Below are positions 45,272 to 54,123 of a stretch of 64,000 nucleotides of DNA, piece after piece (within the stretch, counting starts at the first letter, position 1; every line of letters starts with the position of its first letter). Both the position numbers and the translations under genes were made by a program. The stretch is taken from NCBI GenBank assembly GCA_018818065.1, contig JAHISV010000012.1, positions 186,001 through 250,000 of the forward strand, given 5' to 3'. The stretch comes from Bacteroidota bacterium. Lineage in GTDB: Bacteria > Bacteroidota > Ignavibacteria > Ignavibacteriales > Melioribacteraceae. Under the pieces are notes generated by a model, which was not told where the DNA came from, searched no databases, and saw only the letters and a program-made list of their open reading frames with translations.

Positions 45272-45961
45272 ATGAAAAACGCTGTAATGAATTGGAGTAC
45301 TGGAAAAGATAGTGCTTATTGTTTATATAAAGTCCTGCAGGATCCGGAGATAGAAGTAAAATATTTATTGACCACAGTTAATAATGATTTACAAAGAGTT
45401 TCTATGCATGGTGTGCAAATTGAATTACTGGAAAGGCAGGCAGAGTCTATTGGAATTCCATTGATTAAAATTCACTTGCCTTCTGAAACATCTATGGAGG
45501 AATATAATCAAATTATGTCTGACGCAATGAAGCCGCTTGTAGCCAATGGAATTGAATATTCAATTTTCGGCGATATATTTTTGGAAGATCTCAGGAAATA
45601 TCGCGAAGAGAAACTGGACTCAATTGGGTTGAAGGCTATTTTTCCACTCTGGCAGATGAACACTAAATTAATTATTAGAAATTTCATCGATCAAAATTTT
45701 AGGGCGGCGATTACCTGTGTTAACGAAAAATATTTGAGTCATGAGTTCTGCGGCAGAGAAATAGATAACAGTTTCCTGAATGATCTGCCTGAAATGGTTG
45801 ATCCGTGTGGTGAAAATGGCGAGTTTCATTCCTTTGTATACGATGGTCCGGTTTTCAGGAAACCAATCAGGTTTGATTTAGGGGAAATTGTGCACAGACA
45901 ATACAAAAATGATACTGAAGCAAAATATGACACTGGTTTCTGGTATATCGATTTGAAGTAA
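45272..45961 (+). CDS. PP-loop ATPase, diphthine-ammonia ligase family
   Basis: About 229 residues. The PP-loop is MNWSTGKDSAYCL (STGKDS). Further family marks are RVSMHGVQIELLERQAES, EYSIFGDIFLEDLRKYRE, KAIFPLWQMNTK and DPCGENGEFHSFVYDGP. These belong to the adenine nucleotide alpha-hydrolase group that includes archaeal/eukaryal diphthine-ammonia ligase. Bacteria lack diphthamide, so the substrate is another. Proximity to the B12 receptor suggests a role around cobalamin or cobinamide amides, but this is inference. The open frame extends to 45194 through a terminator, so the ATG at 45272 is chosen. Confidence 0.85.
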   Translation: MKNAVMNWSTGKDSAYCLYKVLQDPEIEVKYLLTTVNNDLQRVSMHGVQIELLERQAESIGIPLIKIHLPSETSMEEYNQIMSDAMKPLVANGIEYSIFGDIFLEDLRKYREEKLDSIGLKAIFPLWQMNTKLIIRNFIDQNFRAAITCVNEKYLSHEFCGREIDNSFLNDLPEMVDPCGENGEFHSFVYDGPVFRKPIRFDLGEIVHRQYKNDTEAKYDTGFWYIDLK

Positions 45962-45988
45962 AAAAGGGGCAATGATAGTCACTGCCCC
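45962..45988 (-). terminator. Terminator of the RND efflux operon
   Basis: On the minus strand GGGGCAGTGA and TCATTGCCCC pair, with one mismatch and a 3-base loop, followed by TTTTT. Positions 45966-45988 form the stem-loop. It lies 8 bases after the RND pump stop and faces the PP-loop gene. Confidence 0.85.
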
Positions 45989-45995
45989 AAATAAT

Positions 45996-48900
45996 TTACG
46001 CGGTTTTTCTTCCAAGTCTCTTTATATCATCTAGAATAACTAAGAAGCCCGGAATAACAAATAGTGTTAGAATAGTAGATACCATTAATCCAAAAAGAAT
46101 AACATTCGCCAGTGGTGACCACATTTGAGAAACACCCCCAATACCAAGTGCCATGGGCAACAGACCAAAAATAGTTGTTAGCGAAGTTAGAATAATTGGA
46201 CGCAAACGTAATCTACCTGAGTCAATTATGCTTCTCCAGAAATTTATCCGGGAGGGGTTTTCTGTATTCCTTCGATCATTGAGAAAGGAAATAAGAACAA
46301 TAGCATCGTTTACAACAATACCAGCCAGCGCCACAAACCCGAAGAGTGAAACGATACTAAATGGATTGCCTGAGATTAACAGCCCGAGCATAGCTCCGAT
46401 TAATGCAAATGGAATTGTAGTTAATATAATCAATGGCTGAGTATAGGAGTTAAACTGAGTTCCAAGTATTAAGAAAATAATTATAACACTTAGTGTAAAG
46501 AGCACCGTCATTTCATTAAAGACATTAATGAATTCTTCAAATGCCCCGCCAATATTGAATTCAACACCAGGGAATTGCTTTTCCAGTTCAGTAAATTTTT
46601 CCATCATTGCATTATTTACAACATCAATTGTTGTAACACTTTCGTCAATATCGCCAGTAACCATAATGGTACGCTTTTCATCAAACCTTTTTATTTCGGT
46701 TGCTCCGGGTTGGATATCAAATTTTACCATATCACTAAGCGCTACAGTTTGTCCTCTGCCATTAGTCAGTTTAAGGGTTAGAACGTCATTCAATTCTTTT
46801 CTGTCTTCTTCTGCATATTTTACAACAACGTCTATTTCTTCATCACCATCGCGATATTCAGTTGCATCAACTCCATCAAAAGCATACCGAACATTCATGG
46901 CCACATTCTGAGTGCTAAATCCGTATAACGCAGCTTTTTCTTCATCAACAACAACCCTTATTTCCTGCTTGCCGGGAGGGAAATCATCAGCAATATCTTT
47001 TGTGCCCGGCAATTTCTTTACAAAAGCCTGCAATGCCAGCGAAGCGTCTTTAATGTCAGATAAATATTTCCCTTGTACTTTTACAGAGATAGGCTTCCCA
47101 ACAGGGGGACCCCCTGCAACTTTTTCAAATTCCACTGAGATTGGTCCACTTATACTTTTGGTTTTATTGCGCATCATATTTAGCAATTCATCTATACTCA
47201 TACTGCGCTCTTCGCTTGGTTTTGTTTGAACAAGCATCTGAGCAACGTTCTTCTTTGTCAACCACTCGTTATTTCCTTGCAAAAGTCCAACATTTACAAT
47301 TACAGCATGTATTTCGTCTTTGGGTAATGTCAGCGCCTCACTCTCGAACTTTTTCATTATACGATCTGATTCTTCAAGGCTGGTACCTTCCGGAAATTTA
47401 ACCAGGCAAGAGAATTGGTCAAAATCTTCCTCACCATACATATTTACACCAACCAGAGGAATAACAGCCAATGACATAATAAACACAATAATTAGCGCAG
47501 TTAAGGCCCAGTATCTTCTTCGCAATACTTTCATTAATAATTTGGTGTAATATTCACGAAGAACAATGAAGAACTTTTTCTCCCCCTTCTTATGAGTTTT
47601 GGACTTTACGGTCCAGTCAGCATAATGTGAAGGTAAAAGAATAAATGCTTCGAACATCGACGCAACTAATGCTAAAGAAAATACAATAGGAATAATTCTC
47701 ATAAACTTACCCATGATACCTGTTAGGAGCATAAGGGGAAGAAATGAAGCAATGTTTGTGAGAATAGATGAGATGATTGGTTTAACAACTTCTTGTGTAC
47801 CCATTACTGCGGCATCAACAGAATTATAACCCATCAACCTGTATCTATGACAGTTCTCCAGAATAATGATTGCATCATCCACAATAATACCAAGCACCAT
47901 CACCAGGGCGAAGAGTGTACTGCCATTGAACGAGTAACCGAATAAGTCGAGAAAAATAAATGTTATAAAAAATGAGATTGGAATACCCAATGCAGCGAGC
48001 GTGGCGTTTCTTCCACCCAGAAACAGGTATAGTATTCCGAAAATTAGTATCATTCCGGAAATAGCATTATTACGCAGCACATTAATAATACGGGTAATGT
48101 AAACAGAGTTATCCATAGTCCAACCCAGTTCAACGCCATCGGGAATTTCCAGTCTGTACTTTTCTACAAGCGCCTTTACCTCATCTATTACATCCATGGA
48201 ATTTGCGTCACTTTTTTTGGAGACTGAGAAAGTGATCGATTTATCTCCATTCATTCTGGAAAGGATGTTCATCTCCTCTCTTCTGTCCAACACTGCTGCT
48301 ACATCTTTTATTTTAATGTATTCACCGCTAATAGAAGTGCGGATAATTGTATTTTCTATCTCCTCAACGGAGCGGTACTCCCCTAACGATCTTATCAGGA
48401 ACTCATTCTTTCCTAGGGTTATGTTACCACCGGGTACGTTTAGGTTTCTTGCTTTAATCGCGAATATGATTTCATCAAAAGTAACGTTAAAGGAGTTCAT
48501 ATTGGCAGGATTAACTTCAACCCATATTTCGCGTTGTGCAAGACCCGAAACCTGAGATTTTGCAATCCCGGGTATATCCTTCAGATCATCTTCAAGTCTA
48601 TCAGCAATAGCCTGAGCATTATCATCAGGAATGGTGAATGCCATATTCAAAGCGATTACAGGGACAAAATCACCTGTATCAAAAGCTTCAAAAGTAGGAT
48701 CCTCGGCTTCAGTCGGGAACTCAACTTTATCAACTTCAGCCTTTAAGTCATTAAAAAGTTCACGGAATTCAGATTCAGAAATATCTTCAAATTTTACAAG
48801 AACCAGGGCAAAACCTTCGCCTGCGGTTGATTGTATTTCTTTGATTTTGTCAACGTCCGAAATCTCACCCTCAATTTTATCGACAATCAAATTTTCTGTT

Positions 48901-49073
48901 TCAGTAGGAGCCGCGCCAGGATAAGGCACCGTGATAAAAACCCAGTTAAAATCTACAATGGGATTTAACTCAGTTGGCATCCGGTTCATAGAAATAAAAC
49001 CGAAAAGAAATAAACCAATCATAAGCAGGTTTACTAAAACAGGATTCCTCACGGAAAACTTGGCTATATTCAT
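45996..49073 (-). CDS. RND efflux pump, inner membrane transporter (AcrB/HAE1-like)
   Basis: A 1025-residue pump with the usual two halves of six helices and two large periplasmic domains. TM1 starts FSVRNPVLVNLLMIGLFLFG. TM4 has the paired Asp in VLGIIVDDAIIILEN that carries protons. The equivalent TM10 segment is ALAGIVVNDAIVLISF, where Asn stands at the place of the AcrB lysine 940. The mid-protein junction has the 'GGRNATLAALGIPISFFIT' region. It is the last gene of a TolC-adaptor-pump operon; substrates could be drugs, metals or lipids. Confidence 0.95.
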   Translation of the reverse strand: MNIAKFSVRNPVLVNLLMIGLFLFGFISMNRMPTELNPIVDFNWVFITVPYPGAAPTETENLIVDKIEGEISDVDKIKEIQSTAGEGFALVLVKFEDISESEFRELFNDLKAEVDKVEFPTEAEDPTFEAFDTGDFVPVIALNMAFTIPDDNAQAIADRLEDDLKDIPGIAKSQVSGLAQREIWVEVNPANMNSFNVTFDEIIFAIKARNLNVPGGNITLGKNEFLIRSLGEYRSVEEIENTIIRTSISGEYIKIKDVAAVLDRREEMNILSRMNGDKSITFSVSKKSDANSMDVIDEVKALVEKYRLEIPDGVELGWTMDNSVYITRIINVLRNNAISGMILIFGILYLFLGGRNATLAALGIPISFFITFIFLDLFGYSFNGSTLFALVMVLGIIVDDAIIILENCHRYRLMGYNSVDAAVMGTQEVVKPIISSILTNIASFLPLMLLTGIMGKFMRIIPIVFSLALVASMFEAFILLPSHYADWTVKSKTHKKGEKKFFIVLREYYTKLLMKVLRRRYWALTALIIVFIMSLAVIPLVGVNMYGEEDFDQFSCLVKFPEGTSLEESDRIMKKFESEALTLPKDEIHAVIVNVGLLQGNNEWLTKKNVAQMLVQTKPSEERSMSIDELLNMMRNKTKSISGPISVEFEKVAGGPPVGKPISVKVQGKYLSDIKDASLALQAFVKKLPGTKDIADDFPPGKQEIRVVVDEEKAALYGFSTQNVAMNVRYAFDGVDATEYRDGDEEIDVVVKYAEEDRKELNDVLTLKLTNGRGQTVALSDMVKFDIQPGATEIKRFDEKRTIMVTGDIDESVTTIDVVNNAMMEKFTELEKQFPGVEFNIGGAFEEFINVFNEMTVLFTLSVIIIFLILGTQFNSYTQPLIILTTIPFALIGAMLGLLISGNPFSIVSLFGFVALAGIVVNDAIVLISFLNDRRNTENPSRINFWRSIIDSGRLRLRPIILTSLTTIFGLLPMALGIGGVSQMWSPLANVILFGLMVSTILTLFVIPGFLVILDDIKRLGRKTA

Positions 49074-49123
49074 TTTTAATCCTCTAATTTTCGATTAAAA
49101 TAAAACTAAAATTTCTGTGCCGG

Positions 49124-50236
49124 TTAATTAACCGTTTCAACCCACACTTTTGTATCAACTCCCAGATTTTTCATTCCAACCACAACTATTTTATCACCTT
49201 CATTCAATCCTTCATAAACTTCAATCTGCGATCCGTACGCTTTGCCTAATTTCAGTTCAGTTAATTTTGCCTGACCATCAGCTAATTTATAGGCGTAATT
49301 ACCACCATTCATGGTTACAATAGCATAATCAGGAATAACTAATTTATCCTCATCCTCGGCAACAACTAAATTCACTTTGGCGGTCATTCCGGCACGCATC
49401 TTCATTTCGGAATTATTCGCAACATGTATCTCAACCTGAAAAGAACCGGTTTCTTCATCAGCCTGAGGCGAAATATGTTTTACTATTCCATAAAACTTGC
49501 CATTACCAATTCCCGAAACATCAATTACAGCCTTATCCCCTTTTTTAACATTACCAATAAGCGCCTGTGGTACACCAACATTAACTTTAAGAGTGTTCAA
49601 ATCAACCACTCGATACATCGTAGTTCCCATATTTATCATGGTTCCTAATTCAACATTCTTTCTAGCAACCAGTCCACTTATTGGCGAAGTTATTCTCGTA
49701 TCATCAAGAGCTTTCTTCTGAACAGAAAAATTTGCTTTAGCGGCAAGTAAGTTTGCTTCGGCAGATTTATAATTAAACACGGAATTTTCATAAGCCAACT
49801 TTGATATATCTCCTTGTTCAAGTAATTCTTTATCGCTGTCTACATTAATCTTTGCAATCCTAAGGTTGTTTTCAGCCGAAAGTACCTGAGCTTTTGCCTG
49901 CTCGTAATTACTTCTTGGTATTCTCTCGTCAATAACTGCAAGGGTATCACTCTTAGAAATTTTGCTTCCAAGTTCTTTTCGTACCTCAATAATTTTGCCC
50001 GAAACCTCCGCTATAAGATCCACAGAATTAATTGGTGTAAGAACGCCTGTTAAAGGTATATTCTGTTCAATCGATTTTTTCGAGACAACCATTACTTCAA
50101 CCGGCACTCCTTTATTAGTTTCTTCTGCCATTTGACTAGAAGAATTCTCTTCGGCTTGAGGAGCATCTCCGCAAGCCATCAGAATCAATCCGATTATTGC
50201 TATAACCAACAGATTTTTAAATAAATTGAAATTCAT
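49124..50236 (-). CDS. RND periplasmic adaptor (membrane fusion protein), lipoprotein
   Basis: 370 residues. A lipoprotein signal has its lipobox at ILMACG (Cys22 or so). Then a barrel-sandwich lipoyl-like domain (VDLIAEVSGKIIEVRKELG), a helical hairpin near 110-170 (EQAKAQVLSAENNLRIAK), the second half of the barrel (ITSPISGLVARKNVELG) and a membrane-proximal part ending KIVVVGMKNLG. It bridges the pump to the outer membrane channel. It lies 50 bases before the pump gene and 27 after the TolC gene. Confidence 0.95.
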   Translation of the reverse strand: MNFNLFKNLLVIAIIGLILMACGDAPQAEENSSSQMAEETNKGVPVEVMVVSKKSIEQNIPLTGVLTPINSVDLIAEVSGKIIEVRKELGSKISKSDTLAVIDERIPRSNYEQAKAQVLSAENNLRIAKINVDSDKELLEQGDISKLAYENSVFNYKSAEANLLAAKANFSVQKKALDDTRITSPISGLVARKNVELGTMINMGTTMYRVVDLNTLKVNVGVPQALIGNVKKGDKAVIDVSGIGNGKFYGIVKHISPQADEETGSFQVEIHVANNSEMKMRAGMTAKVNLVVAEDEDKLVIPDYAIVTMNGGNYAYKLADGQAKLTELKLGKAYGSQIEVYEGLNEGDKIVVVGMKNLGVDTKVWVETVN

Positions 50237-50263
50237 TTTTATCTCCTTATTAATCTAATTTGT

Positions 50264-51688
50264 CTACTCCACAAGAGAATCGATTTTGCCCAGCATATAG
50301 TAAAGTTCGACCATCGCGATAATAAAATCATATTGGTTATGAACATCCGTAAGCTGTGCGTTCTGTAAATTTAATTTAGCATCAACAAAATCAATATTTG
50401 AGACCAATCCTTTTTCTTTTTGAGTTTCAACAACTCTATAATTTCTTTCAGTGTACTCAACATTGGTTTTTGAAAGCTCTTTCTGAACTTTTAGATTGAG
50501 TATTTTATTTACGGTTTCTGTTAAAATGTAGCGGGTATTATTCATCTGATCAGCAAAATCTTCCTGACTCTTCTTGTAATCGTAGTATGTAGACTTAGAT
50601 TTGGTTACGTTTTGGAACCCTGAAAATATTGGCATCTGGAAATTCAACATCGCTGTCTTTGGAGAATAATCATCAAGTCCCAGCGTACCATTTTCACGCC
50701 AGGCATGAGAATAACTAAAAGATACATTCGGCAAATAATTTAGGTATGAACCGGAATGCATTTTTTCAGACATAGTCGCATTCGCTTTAGCAGCGGCCAG
50801 GGCGCTATTACTCTGCACAAGTTCATCCTCAGTTAAGTTGATCATTGTTAAGATGTCTTGTTCACTTAACTCAGAAAGTTTTTTACTGTCATCAAGTAAT
50901 TTGTCGGAAAGTTGCCCAACGATTTCTACATTCTTATTCATATCCATATTAAGCAGTCTGTAAAGGGCAATGGTTGTACTTCTCAACATCGATTCGCTAT
51001 TTACAAGGTTGCCTCTTTGTGTTTGGTAATCAACTTTCCAACGAAGAACATCAGATTTTGAGTACCGATCAGCCTCGTACATTCTTTCTGCTTTTTCGAA
51101 ATTAAGCTGTGATAATTCAAGGTATTGCTTTTGAATTCCCACAACTTCTTTTGCTTTCAATACATTCAGGTAGGTATTTACAACCTGGAATATGATATTC
51201 TGACGTGTAGAATTATTCATATGCTCAGCCATTTCCTCTCCAGAATTTGCAATTCTAATTCCAGTTATTATTGCGCCATTGAAGACTGGCAATGTAACAT
51301 CAAAGGAAGTATAATAAGACTCCTGAAAAACCGTTTGAGGAATTTGGTCAGCAAACTCCGCTGGCAAATACCGTCTAAAATCCCTTTCAGCAAATGTCTG
51401 TTCATCAATCTTCGTAAAACGCGAGTTTAAGCTTAGGGTAGGGATTAACTGCGACCAGGCATTTTTAACATCCCAATTAGCTTTATTTAACGAGTAGCCG
51501 CTAGACTTAATCTGATTATTGTTTAATAGCGCGGTTGCAATAGCTTCTTCAAGAGTAAGAAAAACCTTTTCACCACCATTCAAATCATCTGCTTTGATAT
51601 CATGTGATAATCCTGAAAATAGAATACACATAACAAAAGCATAGAAATAAACAAGCCATAGACCGCTGTAAACCGTTTTGGTCCACAT
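50264..51688 (-). CDS. TolC-family outer membrane efflux protein
   Basis: 474 residues. A signal segment (LVYFYAFVMCILFSGLSH) is followed by two repeated halves typical of TolC: FLTLEEAIATALLNNNQIKS with long helices, and then YLPNVSFSYSHAWREN with LNFQMPIFSGFQ as the strand pair. The C-terminal helices include LNLQNAQLTDVHNQYDFIIA. GGAAG lies a few bases before the ATG. It is the second frame of the operon, after the 36-residue ORF. Confidence 0.92.
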   Translation of the reverse strand: MWTKTVYSGLWLVYFYAFVMCILFSGLSHDIKADDLNGGEKVFLTLEEAIATALLNNNQIKSSGYSLNKANWDVKNAWSQLIPTLSLNSRFTKIDEQTFAERDFRRYLPAEFADQIPQTVFQESYYTSFDVTLPVFNGAIITGIRIANSGEEMAEHMNNSTRQNIIFQVVNTYLNVLKAKEVVGIQKQYLELSQLNFEKAERMYEADRYSKSDVLRWKVDYQTQRGNLVNSESMLRSTTIALYRLLNMDMNKNVEIVGQLSDKLLDDSKKLSELSEQDILTMINLTEDELVQSNSALAAAKANATMSEKMHSGSYLNYLPNVSFSYSHAWRENGTLGLDDYSPKTAMLNFQMPIFSGFQNVTKSKSTYYDYKKSQEDFADQMNNTRYILTETVNKILNLKVQKELSKTNVEYTERNYRVVETQKEKGLVSNIDFVDAKLNLQNAQLTDVHNQYDFIIAMVELYYMLGKIDSLVE

Positions 51689-51708
51689 AAGTATCTTCCT
51701 TAATTATT

Positions 51709-51819
51709 CTAGAATGTTTTCTTATCAATTTTCTTTTTGGAAACTGGTTCAATCGGAATTAACGTGGTTATACGCAGTATAAATAATCCGAGATTGATTA
51801 ACCAATTAAAAACGCGCAT
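51709..51819 (-). CDS. 36-residue small membrane protein or leader peptide
   Basis: This frame is too short for usual gene calling but has a near-perfect AGGAGG ribosome site 4 bases before its ATG. It encodes a basic start, a hydrophobic segment (VFNWLINLGLFILRITTLI) and a Lys-rich tail (SKKKIDKK), which fits a single-span membrane peptide. Its stop is 20 bases before the TolC ATG. It is therefore the first frame of the efflux transcript. It could be a pump-modulating small protein, like AcrZ in concept, or a translated leader. No family is recognised. Confidence 0.6.
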   Translation of the reverse strand: MRVFNWLINLGLFILRITTLIPIEPVSKKKIDKKTF

Positions 51820-52323
51820 GCGTCCTCCTAATTACAATTACAGTATTAAGAGAAAGTCTCATCTTAGTATGAAGCAACAACACATATGGCTATGTTGTGT
51901 TGCACAACTAATTCGTGAAACCTTATCCAAAAAAATAATTAGTTGGTAAATGAATTAATTTACATTTCTTGCTCTTCTGTTGGCAAGAATTGCTGATCAT
52001 TCACTTAGAATGAAAATAATTTTATTTCACGCAGCCCTATTTGGAGGTAAGTGGATCTTCTCGTCCGGTGTTTTTGACGTAACCACTTAATGTTTAGTTC
52101 AATAGTATGAATAAAAAACTAAGACAAAAGTATATTTTTTTCAAATAAATGCCAAATATTTAAATGAGGATTTGATAATTGGATATCGATTGCAGTGTTT
52201 ATGATATCAATTGTGTTTCGTTATCGTATTCAAATTGCAGTCAGACAATTTTTGCAATCTTAAATTTACTCATCGACCATCGGATAAATAGCTGATACAA
52301 CGTGATAATTTACTTTACAATTC
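51820..52323. other. Intergenic region upstream of the efflux operon
   Basis: 504 bases without a convincing gene. The efflux promoter must lie here on the minus strand. A nested inverted repeat at 51874-51908 is listed separately. The rest is AT-rich; I see no structured RNA. A plus-strand frame at 51737-51949 is judged a shadow. Confidence 0.5.
51874..51908. promoter_or_regulatory. Nested inverted repeats, possible repressor operator
   Basis: GTTGTG-TTG-CACAAC (51894-51908) is a perfect 6-bp palindrome with a 3-base centre. Overlapping it, GCAACAACACATA (51874-51886) and TATGTTGTGTTGC (51891-51903) are inverted with two mismatches. It lies 55-90 bases upstream of the first efflux frame, where an operator would be expected. 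No regulator gene is next to the operon. Confidence 0.4.
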
Positions 52324-53922
52324 CTATTTCACAAGTATCATCTTTTTCGCTATCGTAAAATTCCTGGTAGTAAATCTATAGATATAAATTCCGGCAGATA
52401 TTCCTTCACCATTAAATGCTGTGCTATATTTTCCTGACGAGAGTTCATCTTCAACAAGAGTGGTAATTTTATTACCAAGAATATCAAAAACCTCAAGCTT
52501 GACAAATGATTTTTCAGGAAGAATAAATATTATATTGGTTGCCGGGTTGAAAGGATTTGGATAATTTTGTTTTAATAAAAAACCATTTGGCAACTCGTAG
52601 GAATCCTCACCAAGATTTGTAGCAACCGTTGTTAACCCCTTAATACAGAAATTGGCACTATGGTCATAGTCATACATATCTTTCCAAATGCCATCCTGAA
52701 AGTAATAACTCTGGTCAGGACTTGAAGTAGATGTGACGCTTGTAAATTCAGGCGAATCAACTCCAAGCAAAACTGGGATTTCTGAAGTTCGGTCGTAGGC
52801 ATGTCCACCCGAAGAAAATTCAACCGAAATGTAAAAATCATCTCCTTCACTCAGTTCTTGAACATTATTCAAATCAATGGTGTGAAAACCTTTTTTCGAA
52901 ATAAATGTTTGCTGAGAAGTTAATAAACCACTCAAATCTCCGTTGATAAACTCATCGTATATTTCTACGTTACAATTAGAATTGTCGGCAGTTGTATAGA
53001 AACTTACCGAGGATAAAACCTCGTTTGATACCCCAATAAACTTATTGAACGCTTTACTCACTCCCTGAAAAGTATCCCGCCATCCATGATAATCATGATA
53101 ATATACGTTCGCATAATGCAACTCTTCCGTATTCTGAAAAGAAACGGCTCCCATTTCAGGATGTCTTATACTATACTTATCGTAATATGAAATCCAAAAA
53201 TAGCCATCTAATCCCCATGTTGGGCCCCAGCTATTTTTGCAAATCCATGCGCCCGGATATTTGCCCGGAGTAACAATCGTATCATCCCAGCCAACAATTG
53301 CAATGGCATGGTTAGGTTCCAATAGAGAAGTATTTGGTTGGTAGTGAATGAAATCAACAATGAAGTCAGCGGAATAACACATGCATGTTCCTATTGCCCC
53401 GTGGGTTTTTAGAGCTTGTTTTATAGCATAGATATTGTTGAAATTTTCCTGAACATCATACCATTCAATATCTCTCACATAAAAATATTTATAAATTGCA
53501 CTCCTTCTTTCCGGGGCGCTGGAATATGGGTCCATTTCCAATTCTTTTATTGGTCCCTCGCCTCGTGAAATGTATGCCGAAGTGACCATGTAATCGCCGC
53601 CATTATGTACTGTTAAGCCATCACCGGTAACAGGCGATAAATCATCATTGTTGTGTTGGTTAAATCCACACCACCAATCCAGATGATACTCCGCTAAATC
53701 AGCCTCACCGGCAATTCCAAGCTCAGCCCATTTTCCCGAGATCAACAAATTACTTTCTATTGCAGCCAAGGCACCATGTGTCCAACAAGTGCCACCTTGC
53801 TGACTTTTTACAGATGTAACATAATTCTGTCCATCTTTAGCTCTTAAATCGAATTTTTGTTGAGAAAATTGCTGAATGCCAAGCGCTACAAACAACACAT
53901 ATGGAAGAAGTCTGACTAACAT
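52324..53922 (-). CDS. Exported papain-family (C1A) cysteine protease with T9SS sorting domain
   Basis: 532 residues. A signal peptide (LVRLLPYVLFVALGIQQ) leads straight into the catalytic domain with almost no propeptide. Catalytic Cys46 is in SQQGGTCWTHGALAAIES with the oxyanion Gln, the His is in PNHAIAIVGWDD and the Asn in ICKNSWGPTWGLDGYFWIS. A beta domain (280-430) follows, then a type A sorting domain: QNYPNPFNPATN and the final RNFTIAKKMILVK. The lack of a long inhibitory propeptide is noteworthy. It should be a cell-surface or secreted protease. Confidence 0.92.
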   Translation of the reverse strand: MLVRLLPYVLFVALGIQQFSQQKFDLRAKDGQNYVTSVKSQQGGTCWTHGALAAIESNLLISGKWAELGIAGEADLAEYHLDWWCGFNQHNNDDLSPVTGDGLTVHNGGDYMVTSAYISRGEGPIKELEMDPYSSAPERRSAIYKYFYVRDIEWYDVQENFNNIYAIKQALKTHGAIGTCMCYSADFIVDFIHYQPNTSLLEPNHAIAIVGWDDTIVTPGKYPGAWICKNSWGPTWGLDGYFWISYYDKYSIRHPEMGAVSFQNTEELHYANVYYHDYHGWRDTFQGVSKAFNKFIGVSNEVLSSVSFYTTADNSNCNVEIYDEFINGDLSGLLTSQQTFISKKGFHTIDLNNVQELSEGDDFYISVEFSSGGHAYDRTSEIPVLLGVDSPEFTSVTSTSSPDQSYYFQDGIWKDMYDYDHSANFCIKGLTTVATNLGEDSYELPNGFLLKQNYPNPFNPATNIIFILPEKSFVKLEVFDILGNKITTLVEDELSSGKYSTAFNGEGISAGIYIYRFTTRNFTIAKKMILVK

Positions 53923-54123
53923 ATAGTCGCCTATTTTAATAGAAGGATATACACCTATTACTATAAAAGATAAGATGATTGGGTGAAGGTAACAAGGGAT
54001 TAATTAATACCGGATATATAATTTATTTGGGTGTGCTTAAATTGACAATGCAATAATTCATTACTTATTTGATATAAGTGAGAGTAAAGCTTTGAGTTCG
54101 GTGCCGTTTTATGTGGTGTCCGG

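Noticed and set aside
46153..48924. Several plus-strand frames of 68-127 residues across the RND pump gene
   Set aside because: They are antisense shadows of the pump; no ribosome sites and biased residue content.
51737..51949. 70-residue plus-strand frame upstream of the efflux operon
   Set aside because: No ribosome site, no fold-like pattern, and it runs against the better-supported 36-residue minus-strand frame.
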